From Cellulophaga algicola DSM 14237 (GTDB lineage Bacteria; Bacteroidota; Bacteroidia; Flavobacteriales; Flavobacteriaceae), in NCBI RefSeq assembly GCF_000186265.1, contig NC_014934.1, positions 3,410,001 to 3,474,000 of the forward strand: a stretch of 64,000 nt of DNA, in the 5' to 3' direction. Shown piece by piece: positions 54,689 through 63,427 of this stretch (position 1 is the stretch's first letter; every line of letters starts with the position of its first letter). The notes under the pieces are model-generated. The model had not been told where the DNA came from. It saw only the letters and a list, made by a program, of their open reading frames with translations, and ran no database searches. Made by a program: the position numbers and the translations under genes.

Positions 54689-55846
54689 TTATAGTTTATT
54701 GAATTTTACGGTTAGAGAATCAAAACCTACTTTACGTTTAAAATCACCAAGATCTTCTATATTATCCTTAGCTTCATGAATGTCAATGCTTTTTACTTTA
54801 GCAATTAAAGTGCGTAATAGCACTTTCATTACTTGCCTCGCATGAGTAGCTCCAAGGCAATTATGCGTGCCAAAACCAAAGGCTACATGCGGATTTGCCT
54901 TTCGGTCTAAAACCACTTCATCAGCATTTTCAAATACAGTTTCATCCCGGTTTGCAGAAGCCCAACACAGAGAAATTCTGCTATCTGCCTTTACAGCATG
55001 TTGGCAGACCATAGTATCCTGCATAGCCACACGTCCCATTTGCGTTAGTGGCGAAAAGTAACGAATAAGTTCTTCTATCGCGGTAGGTAACAATTCTGGC
55101 TCTTTTCTGAGCCATTCTAAAGATTTTGGATGTTCTGCGAAATAAGCGATACTATTGGTCACCGCATTAATAACAGTGTCTCTACCTCCGGCAAAGGTTA
55201 AAATAAGAACCCCTTTAGCTTCTTCTGCAGTTAGCTTTTTACCATCTACTTCCGCTGCTAATAAAACAGCATAAAAATCCTTACCTGGATTTGAGCTACT
55301 TTCAGCTAATTTTAGGTCTATATAATCGTAAAGAACAGTTGCTTTTGCGCCATCTAAAGCAGAATCTTTACTTCTAAAAACGTGGGTACCCCAAGATATC
55401 CAAGTCTGTGCTTCTTCAAAGGAGACATTAAATAATAAGGTGAGTGCTTGAGATTGTAAAACCAATGCAAAATCATGAATCACTTCAAAAGAATCTTGAT
55501 CCAACACCTTTGTTACTAAAGCCTCAATCTGTAAGGTTAATTCTTCTTCGTATTTTTTTTCTAATGGTCGCTTAAACCATTTTTCGACCACCTCCCGATA
55601 AGCACCATGTTGCGGAGGATCTACTTCAAACGGAATTTGCCGAATACTTCTAATATTTACTTCGGACGGTATAACAATACGGCCAGGAACAGCTCCTGAA
55701 CTATAGCTTTTCCAATGATGTGCAGCCCTACGTACTTCCTTATGCCCTAAAATCATGGCAACAGGATCATTTTGATCATCCATTTCTCCTATGCCTGTTT
55801 CCTGTCTTGCCTTTTTAAAAGGATCTGTGAAAATACTTTCCTTCAT
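54689..55846 (-). CDS. Cytochrome P450, likely 6-O-methyl-D-galactose demethylase
   Basis: 385 aa class I P450. I-helix LTFAGGRDTVINAVTNSIAY near residue 222, ExxR in ELIRYF, and the haem loop AFGFGTHNCLGATHAR with Cys330. The acid-alcohol pair of the I helix is D-T in AGGRDT. The sequence looks like the CYP236A enzymes of Zobellia and Formosa that remove the methyl group of 6-O-methyl-D-galactose as formaldehyde, and the operon order (P450, ferredoxin, reductase, dehydrogenase, esterase) agrees. Substrate is inferred from that similarity by memory, not by a search. Confidence 0.85.
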   Translation of the reverse strand: MKESIFTDPFKKARQETGIGEMDDQNDPVAMILGHKEVRRAAHHWKSYSSGAVPGRIVIPSEVNIRSIRQIPFEVDPPQHGAYREVVEKWFKRPLEKKYEEELTLQIEALVTKVLDQDSFEVIHDFALVLQSQALTLLFNVSFEEAQTWISWGTHVFRSKDSALDGAKATVLYDYIDLKLAESSSNPGKDFYAVLLAAEVDGKKLTAEEAKGVLILTFAGGRDTVINAVTNSIAYFAEHPKSLEWLRKEPELLPTAIEELIRYFSPLTQMGRVAMQDTMVCQHAVKADSRISLCWASANRDETVFENADEVVLDRKANPHVAFGFGTHNCLGATHARQVMKVLLRTLIAKVKSIDIHEAKDNIEDLGDFKRKVGFDSLTVKFNKL

Positions 55847-55927
55847 GAGTGGTTTATATTTATGATTTTAGATAGTAGTTTTGATTGCTTCAAAAATCTA
55901 TGTTTTTAGCAAACCAAAAATTCTCTT

Positions 55928-55995
55928 TATTGACCTCATAAGTGCTTATATTGACTTTATATTGATATTTTGCTTCTTATTGATGTTATAATTGA
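55928..55995. promoter_or_regulatory. Direct TATTGA repeats between P450 and araC genes
   Basis: TATTGA occurs at 55928, 55949, 55960 and 55978, with AATTGA at 55990. The offsets from the first copy (21, 32, 50, 62 bp) are near multiples of the DNA helical turn. Direct repeats of this sort are typical AraC operators. Confidence 0.55.
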
Positions 55996-56022
55996 TTATT
56001 TTTAATGAAAATATAGTTTACA

Positions 56023-56877
56023 TTGAAAGCACAATTTGAAAAAATTAGGCCATCAAACAATAGTTCTTTTAGAGCTTTTGTGTATGAGGGTGATGATTTT
56101 GATGCACCATGGCATTTTCATCCAGAATTTGAGCTTACGTATATTGTTGCGGGAGAAGGGGTACGTTATGTAGGAAACAGCGTGCAGCAGTTTAAAGCTG
56201 GTGATTTTGTACTTTTGGGTAGTAACTTACCACATTGTTGGAAAAATACTTCAGAAAAAACCTCAGGAGTAAAATCTTTAGTTTTTCAATGGGATACAAA
56301 TCTTTTAGGGGTAGACTGGTTAGATAAAAGTGAGTTTTATAGTATAAAAAAATTATTAAAACGGGCCTCTGAAGGTGTTTGCTTTCATGCAATTTTTTCT
56401 GAAAAGATGGCTCCAAAATTACATGAAATTATTACAAATGAGCCCTTAGAGAAACTTTTAGAGTTCTTAAAACTTCTAGAAGAAATTAGTACTGTAGATT
56501 CTTATAAATTACTAGTGACACCTGGTTTTACTCCTATTTTAAATAGTAAGACTAACCAAAGAATAGATGTAATTCAGGATTTTGTAGCCAATAATTTCAC
56601 TACAAAAATAAAATTAGAAGATATTGCAGGAACACTAGCAATGGGAAATGAAGCTTTTTGTCGATTTTTTAAAAAATCGCTTAACAAATCGTTCTTTACC
56701 TATTTAAATGAATACCGTATTAACATGGCCTGTAAAATGCTTATTGAATCTAAAAAACAAGTGAGTCAGATAGGCTATGAATGCGGATATGAAAGTCTAC
56801 CTTTTTTTTATAGACAGTTTGATAAGTATATGAATTGTTCTCCCCTAACTTTTAGAAAAAAGTACTTAAAAATGTGA
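56023..56877 (+). CDS. AraC-family regulator with cupin domain
   Basis: 284 aa. Cupin-like sensor at the N-terminus (WHFHPEFELTYIVAGEGVRY; GDFVLLGSNLPHCW), then two AraC helix-turn-helix units (IKLEDIAGTLAMGNEAFCRF; VSQIGYECGYESLPFFYRQF). TTG start at 56023, since the upstream ATG at 56005 runs into a stop. It is divergent from the P450 operon with a repeat-rich intergenic region, so it probably activates that operon in response to a sugar. The stop codon TGA is the first three bases of the next operator. Confidence 0.88.
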   Translation: MKAQFEKIRPSNNSSFRAFVYEGDDFDAPWHFHPEFELTYIVAGEGVRYVGNSVQQFKAGDFVLLGSNLPHCWKNTSEKTSGVKSLVFQWDTNLLGVDWLDKSEFYSIKKLLKRASEGVCFHAIFSEKMAPKLHEIITNEPLEKLLEFLKLLEEISTVDSYKLLVTPGFTPILNSKTNQRIDVIQDFVANNFTTKIKLEDIAGTLAMGNEAFCRFFKKSLNKSFFTYLNEYRINMACKMLIESKKQVSQIGYECGYESLPFFYRQFDKYMNCSPLTFRKKYLKM

Positions 56878-56918
56878 TATATATCATAGCCTATCCAAGT
56901 GTACTTAGGGTATCTTAG
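56875..56918 (+). promoter_or_regulatory. Crp/Fnr-type promoter of cardiolipin synthase gene
   Basis: TGATATATATCA (56875-56886) begins inside the araC stop codon. TATCTTAG (56911-56918) follows after 24 nt, one longer than the standard gap and with one mismatch to TAnnTTTG. Predicted start near 56923. Confidence 0.6.
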
Positions 56919-56939
56919 CAGTAATTATAAAAATCGATA

Positions 56940-58343
56940 TTGGGACTTCACATCGCATACACTCTTTATATATTAATTGCCTTAACCTTAGTGGTGAGTA
57001 TCTTACTACACGGAGCAAAGCCATCAAAAATTTTGGGTTGGTTATTGGCCATATTTACGGTTCCTGTAGGAGGTATTTTATTGTATTTATTATTAGGAAG
57101 AAATAGAAGAAAAAATAAGCTGATACTTTTAAAGAAAGATCGGTTCTTTAAATTCCCGAAACCAACTATTGCCCATATGGCAGCAATGCGTGGTCAATTT
57201 AAAAGGATCATGACCTTGGTTTACCGAAATTCACATTTTCCACCAACGGAAGGTAATAATTTATATTTATTAAAAGATGGTAAAACTACTTTTGAAGCTA
57301 TATTTAAAGCACTAGAAGCTGCCAAATCAACCATCCACTTACAGTATTATATTTTTGAAGAAGGGGAATTAGCAGATACTTTTTTAGATCTTTTTGTTAA
57401 GAAGATTAAAGAAGGGGTCTCTGTTCGGATGATTTATGATGGCGTAGGTAGTTTTTCTTTAAGTAAAAAATACCTGGCTAAATTACAAGAGATAGGGGTA
57501 GAGGTATACCCTTTTTTACCCTTTAAATTTGGTCGTTTTTTTAGAACATTAAACTATAGAAACCATAGAAAAATCATAGTTGTAGATGGTTTTATTGGTT
57601 TTACTGGCGGAATTAATATATCTGATAAATACCTAAAAGGAGATGAAACACTAGGGAAATGGCATGATATGCATTTGCAAATTATAGGACCAGCAGCAAA
57701 ACATTTAGATTATGTTTTTGTAATGGACTGGTATTTAGTAAGTCAAAAAGACTGTACTCCTGTTAAGATAGATAGAACGATAGAAGGCGACGCTAATAGT
57801 TTGGTGCAAATTGTAGCTGGTGGTCCAGATGATGATTTTGCTTCTTTAGAACAAACTTATTTTTCTATTATTAATAAAGCTAAAAAATATATTTACATCA
57901 CCAATCCGTATATTATTCCTGGTCAAGCAATTTTACAAGCTTTGCAAACAGCCGCTTTGAGTGGTGTAGATGTCCGTTTGCTAATTTCAGAACAAGTAGA
58001 TAGTAAAATTGTAGGGTGGAGTGTGCGTTCTTATTTTGAAGCACTTTTAAAATCAGGGGTAAAAATCAACTTATTTCCTGATGGATTTTTACATAGTAAA
58101 ATTATTGTTAGTGATGACGCCATAACTACCATAGGCACAGCAAATTTAGATGACCGTAGTTTTGAGCAAAATTATGAAGTAAATGCTCTAATTTATGATG
58201 AAGCATTTGCAAAATTGCTCAAAACAGATTTTCTAAATGATGCTCATATAAGTAAAAGCTTGTCCTACACAGAATTTATAAATAGGCCTTGGAGTGATAA
58301 GCTTAAAGAAGGTTTTGGAAAGTTATTTAGCGCACTACTATAA
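56940..58343 (+). CDS. cls: Cardiolipin synthase (phospholipase D family)
   Basis: 467 aa. Two N-terminal membrane helices (to about residue 50, ending LLYLLLGRNRRKNK) and two HKD motifs: NHRKIIVVDGFIGFTGG near residue 212 and HSKIIVSDDAITTIGTANLD near residue 384. Joins two phosphatidylglycerols into cardiolipin and glycerol. TTG start chosen because it is the only start before the first helix, about 17 nt after the predicted start of transcription. Its last 6 bases overlap the convergent D-LDH gene. Confidence 0.9.
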   Translation: MGLHIAYTLYILIALTLVVSILLHGAKPSKILGWLLAIFTVPVGGILLYLLLGRNRRKNKLILLKKDRFFKFPKPTIAHMAAMRGQFKRIMTLVYRNSHFPPTEGNNLYLLKDGKTTFEAIFKALEAAKSTIHLQYYIFEEGELADTFLDLFVKKIKEGVSVRMIYDGVGSFSLSKKYLAKLQEIGVEVYPFLPFKFGRFFRTLNYRNHRKIIVVDGFIGFTGGINISDKYLKGDETLGKWHDMHLQIIGPAAKHLDYVFVMDWYLVSQKDCTPVKIDRTIEGDANSLVQIVAGGPDDDFASLEQTYFSIINKAKKYIYITNPYIIPGQAILQALQTAALSGVDVRLLISEQVDSKIVGWSVRSYFEALLKSGVKINLFPDGFLHSKIIVSDDAITTIGTANLDDRSFEQNYEVNALIYDEAFAKLLKTDFLNDAHISKSLSYTEFINRPWSDKLKEGFGKLFSALL

Positions 58344-59324
58344 TTCGTTCTTACTTATTTTATGTTCCTTCCAGGCATTCAAGTTTTCAAATGTTAAGTC
58401 AGCAATATTTTGTAAGGCTTCATTGGTCATGTATCCCTGATGTGGAGTCAGTAAAACATTAGATAAACTTAAAAGCTTTTTTAAGGTCTCATCTTTTAAT
58501 TCCTCGTTTGAAAAATCTTTAAAGAATGTTCCTGCTTCTTTTTCATAGACGTCTGTGCAATAGCCACCAATTTGTTTATTTTCAATAGCCTCAATAATAT
58601 CTAGAGTATGTACATGGGCACCTCTAGCCGTATTTACTATAATTACATTCTTTTTCATTAAATAAATACGCTCTTTGTTAATAAGGTAGTGATTATCCTC
58701 AGTAAGTGGTATGTGTAAGCTTATAATATCTGATGCACCACAGAGCTGACCTAAACTTTTGTACTTTAAATTATATAGTGCTTCTAATTCATAATTGGGC
58801 GCAATATCATAGGCTAAAATTGTACAACCAAAACCATTCATGATGCTTGCCATAGCAGCACCAATACTACCTGTGCCAATTAACCCTACAGTTTTACCTC
58901 TTAAATTAAAGCCCATTAAATTATCCTGAACAAAATTATAGGCTTTTACTTGCGCATTGGCCGTAACTATTTTACGGTTTAAAGCTAATAACAAGGCTGT
59001 AGCATGTTCGGCAATAGCGTAAGGAGAATAGTCTGGAGCATTAGCCACTTTAAAACCGTAGTTTTTGGCAGCTTCTAAATGTACATTATTATGACCTGCA
59101 GAGCGCAATGTGATATATTTTACTCCTAAATCCCAAAGTTTTTCTAATACTAATGAGGATGCATCATCTCCAGAGAAAATAGAAATAGCTTTGTATCCTG
59201 CAGCCTTTAAAGCGGTCTCACTGGTTAACGCATCTTTAATGAAGGTTATTTTCTGATTTTGAGTATTTGCTTTTTCGAGAAATGGGATTTCAAAATCTTT
59301 ACTGCTGTAAAATAATATTTTCAT
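58338..59324 (-). CDS. D-lactate dehydrogenase-like 2-hydroxyacid dehydrogenase
   Basis: 328 aa paralogue of the gene at 3.0-4.0 kb, about the same length and layout. Rossmann motif VGLIGTGSIGAAMASIMNGF near residue 148, Arg in IVNTARGAHVHTLD and His in LLTPHQGYMTNEAL. Reduces pyruvate or another 2-oxoacid with NADH. Lies 129 bp after mscS; no Crp/Fnr-type site is clear in that gap, so it may be read through from the UspA promoter at 61.3 kb or have its own weaker promoter. Confidence 0.85.
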   Translation of the reverse strand: MKILFYSSKDFEIPFLEKANTQNQKITFIKDALTSETALKAAGYKAISIFSGDDASSLVLEKLWDLGVKYITLRSAGHNNVHLEAAKNYGFKVANAPDYSPYAIAEHATALLLALNRKIVTANAQVKAYNFVQDNLMGFNLRGKTVGLIGTGSIGAAMASIMNGFGCTILAYDIAPNYELEALYNLKYKSLGQLCGASDIISLHIPLTEDNHYLINKERIYLMKKNVIIVNTARGAHVHTLDIIEAIENKQIGGYCTDVYEKEAGTFFKDFSNEELKDETLKKLLSLSNVLLTPHQGYMTNEALQNIADLTFENLNAWKEHKISKNEL

Positions 59325-59453
59325 GTGTGGTTGTACTTATATTATTAGTGTTGCTGTCTCATTTAATTTTGGAATAGTAACATTCCAATAGTATTTATCA
59401 ATAATTTTTATTTGAAAGATTTGGTTACTTCAATGGTCATAGTAAATTCCATA

Positions 59454-60353
59454 TCATTTTTTTAGTTGTACGTCTACTTCGGGCATTTTAAGTAACTGTA
59501 AAGTTGTAGAAGCAAAGTTTACAATACCTTGGGTAGCTTTAATTTCTCGTTGAATTAATTCAAGTAATTCATGCTTTGTAGCTCTTCTTTTTTTGTAATC
59601 TGTGATATAACGTAAGTTTACAGCCACCCAATTATCTGTTAAATTGATGGCGATAGAAGGTGCTAGTTTAGAATCTTCTATATAGTAGTGTTCTACCATT
59701 TCTTTCCACTTTGCAGTAGATTTTTCGGTATAATCTGCCAAAAGTAGTTCTGCTTGTTCTTGCACTATTTTTTTTGCAACTTCTAAATCAGATTCGTAGG
59801 TAATTAGAATATTTAATTCATCCCAGACAAAAGGAAAATCCATAGAGTAATTTTTAATGGGGCCTTTAAAAACAAAGGCGTTACTAATTTTTACAATTCT
59901 ACCGGAATAGTTATCACTGCTAACCCATTCGCCTATTTCCATTAAGGTGGTGTAAATGCTATCAATATCTATTACGTCTCCTTTTATTCCATTAATTTCA
60001 ATACGATCACCAGGCTTATAAATACGTACAAAGAAAATATAAAATGATCCTGCGATGCTTAAAATCAACTCCTGAAGTGTAAACGTTATTCCAGCTGTAA
60101 ATAACCCAATAATAATGGTATAATCTTCAAGGTTTTTTACAGTAAAAGATAAAAGAATAAGAAAAAATATAAGGGTATACCCAATAATTTCTATCCCTTT
60201 TTGAGCCTTGTAACGAATGGATAAATCGGTTATTCTTTTCTTTAGTAATTTTCTAAAAAAACCAATGATAGCTACAATTACAATAATCCAAACCAGTAAA
60301 GAGCCTATTTTAATAAAGGTAGGATGTTCAAATAAGGTCTTTAGGGTATCCAT
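59454..60353 (-). CDS. Small-conductance mechanosensitive channel, MscS family
   Basis: 299 aa. Membrane helices at about residues 17-35, 50-70 and 75-110, the last being the pore helix with LFTAGITFTLQELILSIAGS, followed by the MscS beta domain (RIYKPGDRIEINGIKGDVID). Opens under membrane tension and releases solutes. It lies 35 bp after the UspA gene and probably shares its transcript, together making a stress response unit. A C-terminal cytoplasmic cage domain is short. Confidence 0.85.
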   Translation of the reverse strand: MDTLKTLFEHPTFIKIGSLLVWIIVIVAIIGFFRKLLKKRITDLSIRYKAQKGIEIIGYTLIFFLILLSFTVKNLEDYTIIIGLFTAGITFTLQELILSIAGSFYIFFVRIYKPGDRIEINGIKGDVIDIDSIYTTLMEIGEWVSSDNYSGRIVKISNAFVFKGPIKNYSMDFPFVWDELNILITYESDLEVAKKIVQEQAELLLADYTEKSTAKWKEMVEHYYIEDSKLAPSIAINLTDNWVAVNLRYITDYKKRRATKHELLELIQREIKATQGIVNFASTTLQLLKMPEVDVQLKK

Positions 60354-60388
60354 ACTATGTTTGAGGTGTATTGGTTTTAGCTGTATTA

Positions 60389-61228
60389 TTAATGAAGCGC
60401 TAAAATGGGAGTTATAGCATTATAGCCAATTTCTTTTACGAGTGGTTTTGAAAAAATGCTGTCAAAGAAAAAATGCTTTCGGTTAATAAAAGCTATCATA
60501 TCACTATCTCTACTATCTACAAAAGTAGTAATGCCTTTCGCTATAGTAATATCGGTTAGGGTATGAAATGTATATGCTATGGTACTAAAAAGAGTTTCTA
60601 AATGTAGTTTGTTTTCTTGTTGAATAGCGGTTAACTCTTCTTCTTTACCGATGTAGAGTATACATACGGTGGCGCTATGCATTCTAACGATATCTATTAA
60701 ATAGTTTAGCTCTTTATGTTTAAAGCTTGATTTAAAATCTGTAGGAAATACTATTTCATTAAGTGGCGCAAACCTAAGATCTTCAGGAACTGCTAATACA
60801 GGACAAGCATTAATCTTCTCCATAGCCTTTACGGTATTGCTACCAAAAATAACAGCTTTGCTGCCCGTTGCGCCATGAGTTCCCATAACTACTAAATTGA
60901 TCACTTTTTTAGCAATAAGATCTTTCATTGCTTCTGATAAAAAATTGAAACTAGATAGCGTATGAAAATGGTGTTTCGGGTTATCACTATGTAATTTTAA
61001 AACCTCTAACAGTTTACCTAAGGATGCTTCAGATGCTTCTTTAGCCGTATCGTATGCTGTATTGCCTGGCTCAGGTATAGATAAATTGTCTGTCGTATAT
61101 CCATTTACATGAAATACATTTAAAAAATAAAAATCACAGTTTTGCTTTTCATATAAATCTAGTGCATAACGAGCTGCATTTAAGGCATTTTTAGAAAAAT
61201 CTGTAGGAATTAAGATGCGTTTGTTCAT
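60389..61228 (-). CDS. Universal stress protein, two-domain
   Basis: 279 aa. First UspA domain MNKRILIPTDFSKNALNAAR with the nucleotide motif VVMGTHGATGSKAVIFGSNT near residue 118 (intact G-x2-G-x9-G-S). The second half starts LNEIVFPTDFKSSFKHKELN but lacks a clear nucleotide motif. Such tandem proteins aid survival in starvation or hypoxia. It has its own perfect Crp/Fnr-type promoter and is followed by mscS. Paralogues lie directly upstream. Confidence 0.9.
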   Translation of the reverse strand: MNKRILIPTDFSKNALNAARYALDLYEKQNCDFYFLNVFHVNGYTTDNLSIPEPGNTAYDTAKEASEASLGKLLEVLKLHSDNPKHHFHTLSSFNFLSEAMKDLIAKKVINLVVMGTHGATGSKAVIFGSNTVKAMEKINACPVLAVPEDLRFAPLNEIVFPTDFKSSFKHKELNYLIDIVRMHSATVCILYIGKEEELTAIQQENKLHLETLFSTIAYTFHTLTDITIAKGITTFVDSRDSDMIAFINRKHFFFDSIFSKPLVKEIGYNAITPILALH

Positions 61229-61255
61229 TGTGTTCCAAATTAGAGGTTGATACAG

Positions 61256-61298
61256 TAAAATTAACGGGAGTAAAGAAACTTATCCATGATATTTATCA
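61256..61298 (-). promoter_or_regulatory. UspA promoter overlapping the upstream gene end
   Basis: TGATATTTATCA (61287-61298), 23 nt, then TAATTTTA on the minus strand (61256-61263), both perfect. The last three bases of the operator are the stop codon of the upstream UspA gene. Predicted start near 61251, leader about 23 nt. Confidence 0.8.
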
Positions 61299-62144
61299 TT
61301 CCTTATTGGGAAGAATTAGAAATGGAATATTAGCATACATACTCACATCTTTTATGACAGGTTCACGCATTAGTTTTTCAAGAAAACTTCTTTTTTGATG
61401 TACCATACAGAATAGGTCTATTTCTCTTTCTGATATAAATTCATTGATTACTTGTGCTTTTTCATTAAAATCTTTCATCGTGGAGAAAGAGTGTTTAACA
61501 TCTTTAAGACAATTTTCTAATAATTTATATTTGAGTTCTTGCTCTGCATCTAAGCTAGCTTCTTCAATAATATGCATAACTCTTATTGCAGCATTGGTTT
61601 GCTTTGCAATAAATAGTAAAGGTTCAATATTATTTAAGGAACACCCTTGCTTAAAATCGGTCACAAAAGCAATTTCTTTAGGAGCTTTATAGTCTATCTG
61701 TTTAGGGATAGCTAGAATAGGACAGTTGGTAATGGTATTTGTAATTTGAATGGTATTGCTTCCAAAGAACAATTCTTTAGCACCAGTTTCTCCTTTGCTA
61801 CCTATCAAAACAAGATCTATATCATATTCTTTAGTTACATTTTTTATATTCTTAGAAAGATTACCTTCTTTAGAAAGCGGAATAAACTTATGATTAGGAT
61901 TTTCGGTATCTAAGGTTATTTTATGAAGTAATTTCTCTAAAGCAGTATTAGATTGCGTTTCAATTTCACCTAGCTCATTTTTATTGGATAAAAAAGGAGC
62001 TCTTTTGTTTTTTAGGGGAGTAAGCTCATCGTAAACATTGAGAATATAAAATGTACAAGAGGTTTCTTTAAATAATTTTGTTCCGTAAAACAACGCACAG
62101 TAGGCATCATTAGAAAAGTCGGTAGCTACTAATATAGATTTCAT
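61296..62144 (-). CDS. Universal stress protein, two-domain
   Basis: 282 aa. Domain one MKSILVATDFSNDAYCALFY with nucleotide motif IGSKGETGAKELFFGSNTIQ near residue 122. The second half begins PKEIAFVTDFKQGCSLNN and is degenerate at the nucleotide site. It lies between two paralogues, 17 bp downstream of one, so it is probably cotranscribed from 63.02 kb. Its stop codon doubles as part of the operator of the next UspA gene. Confidence 0.9.
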   Translation of the reverse strand: MKSILVATDFSNDAYCALFYGTKLFKETSCTFYILNVYDELTPLKNKRAPFLSNKNELGEIETQSNTALEKLLHKITLDTENPNHKFIPLSKEGNLSKNIKNVTKEYDIDLVLIGSKGETGAKELFFGSNTIQITNTITNCPILAIPKQIDYKAPKEIAFVTDFKQGCSLNNIEPLLFIAKQTNAAIRVMHIIEEASLDAEQELKYKLLENCLKDVKHSFSTMKDFNEKAQVINEFISEREIDLFCMVHQKRSFLEKLMREPVIKDVSMYANIPFLILPNKE

Positions 62145-62161
62145 TTTATAATTTTATAATT

Positions 62162-62998
62162 TTATAATTGTGGAATTACCATTAAAGGCACATTGACATG
62201 GAATCCTATTTTTTTTATGATAGGTTCCATGAACAATCGCTCAAAAAAAGTATGTTTGTTTTGAATCATGACAAGTAGATTAATTTTCTTTTTTAATTGA
62301 AAATCATTTACAGCCGCAATAATTTCATTGTCTGGCACATCATGAAAAGTTGCATAATTAACCAGCAGTTGGTCTAATTGCTTTTTGTGTTCCTTTTGTA
62401 CGATATCAAGTTCATTACCGGTTCGCACATGCATAATATTTATTTGTGATTGATGCTGTTTTACAATTTGTAAAAGCCCCTCAATTTCTTTTTTAGGATA
62501 GGTTATTTCAAAATCTGTAGGAAATAGAATTTCTTTAGGTGCTTCGTATTCAAAAGAATCGGGTACTACAATCACCGGACATTTAGTGCGTTTGATAATA
62601 CTAACGGCGTTGCTGCCAAATAGAATTTCTTGGGCACCAGAGGCTCCTTTTGTACCCATGACAACAAGATCAATTTTTTCTGAAGTCGTCATTTCAAGAA
62701 TTTCATTCAAAAGTGTGTTAAAAACTGTATGCGTTTTTATAGTATGCTTAGGGTTAGGGTGTTCTGTTTCAATTTTATTTTTTAATTCATCCATTCTGGA
62801 CACAGCTGTTTCTCTCATTACATCTCCTAAACCAATTAAGCCTGGACTGCCAATAAGGTATTCTGCTTGGTAAACTGTTGGATTATACGTGTGTAAAAGA
62901 TAAAAGGTACATTTTATGTTTTTATAAACTTTTAAAGCATATTCAATAGCCTTATAGGAATTTTCAGAAAAATCAGTAGGAAGCAATATTTTTTTCAT
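62162..62998 (-). CDS. Universal stress protein, two-domain
   Basis: 278 aa. Domain one MKKILLPTDFSENSYKAIEY, nucleotide motif VVMGTKGASGAQEILFGSNA near residue 115 with the full G-x2-G-x9-G-S pattern. The second half (PKEILFPTDFEITYPKKE) has no such motif. The first gene behind the symmetric operator it shares with thioredoxin. Tandem duplication is evident from the near-identical layout of the four UspA genes here. Confidence 0.9.
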   Translation of the reverse strand: MKKILLPTDFSENSYKAIEYALKVYKNIKCTFYLLHTYNPTVYQAEYLIGSPGLIGLGDVMRETAVSRMDELKNKIETEHPNPKHTIKTHTVFNTLLNEILEMTTSEKIDLVVMGTKGASGAQEILFGSNAVSIIKRTKCPVIVVPDSFEYEAPKEILFPTDFEITYPKKEIEGLLQIVKQHQSQINIMHVRTGNELDIVQKEHKKQLDQLLVNYATFHDVPDNEIIAAVNDFQLKKKINLLVMIQNKHTFFERLFMEPIIKKIGFHVNVPLMVIPQL

Positions 62999-63021
62999 GA
63001 CGCTTTAATTTTACGTTGGAA

Positions 63022-63095
63022 TAAAATTACCCAACTTCATGCTATAAAAGAATGATATATATCAGGTCTTTACTGTTCTATATGTTATAAATTTA
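63022..63095. promoter_or_regulatory. One palindrome driving divergent uspA and thioredoxin promoters
   Basis: TGATATATATCA (63053-63064) has a perfect -7 box on each side at exactly 23 nt: TAATTTTA on the minus strand (63022-63029) for the UspA gene and TAAATTTA on the plus strand (63088-63095) for thioredoxin. A single bound dimer could serve both. The starts would be near 63017 and 63100. Confidence 0.8.
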
Positions 63096-63117
63096 TAATT
63101 CAAAAAAGAATAGAACG

Positions 63118-63414
63118 ATGAAAAGTAGTTTCGATAAAATAATAGACTCTGATACACCAGTATTAATTGATTTTTTTGCCGATTGGTGTGGTCCATGTAA
63201 AAGTTTGGCACCTATTTTAAAACAAGTGAAAGAAGAAATGGGTGATGCCGTTAAAATTGTAAAGATAGATGTTGATAAGAACCAATCTTTAGCAGCAAAA
63301 TATCAAGTAAAAGGGGTGCCTACCATGATGTTGTTTAAAAATGGAAAACAACTTTGGAGGCAATCAGGAGTACTTCCTAAAAATGATATTGTGACTGTTA
63401 TTAAAACAAAGTAA
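63118..63414 (+). CDS. Thioredoxin
   Basis: 98 aa thioredoxin with the active site ADWCGPCKSLAPILK near residue 20 and the cis-Pro loop GVPTMMLFKNGK near residue 72. Short N-terminus compared with TrxA of about 105 aa. Reduces protein disulfides with thioredoxin reductase. Divergent from a UspA gene with a shared Crp/Fnr-type operator, so it is probably a stress-induced copy rather than the housekeeping one. Confidence 0.92.
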   Translation: MKSSFDKIIDSDTPVLIDFFADWCGPCKSLAPILKQVKEEMGDAVKIVKIDVDKNQSLAAKYQVKGVPTMMLFKNGKQLWRQSGVLPKNDIVTVIKTK

Positions 63415-63427
63415 GGGTACTCATTTT

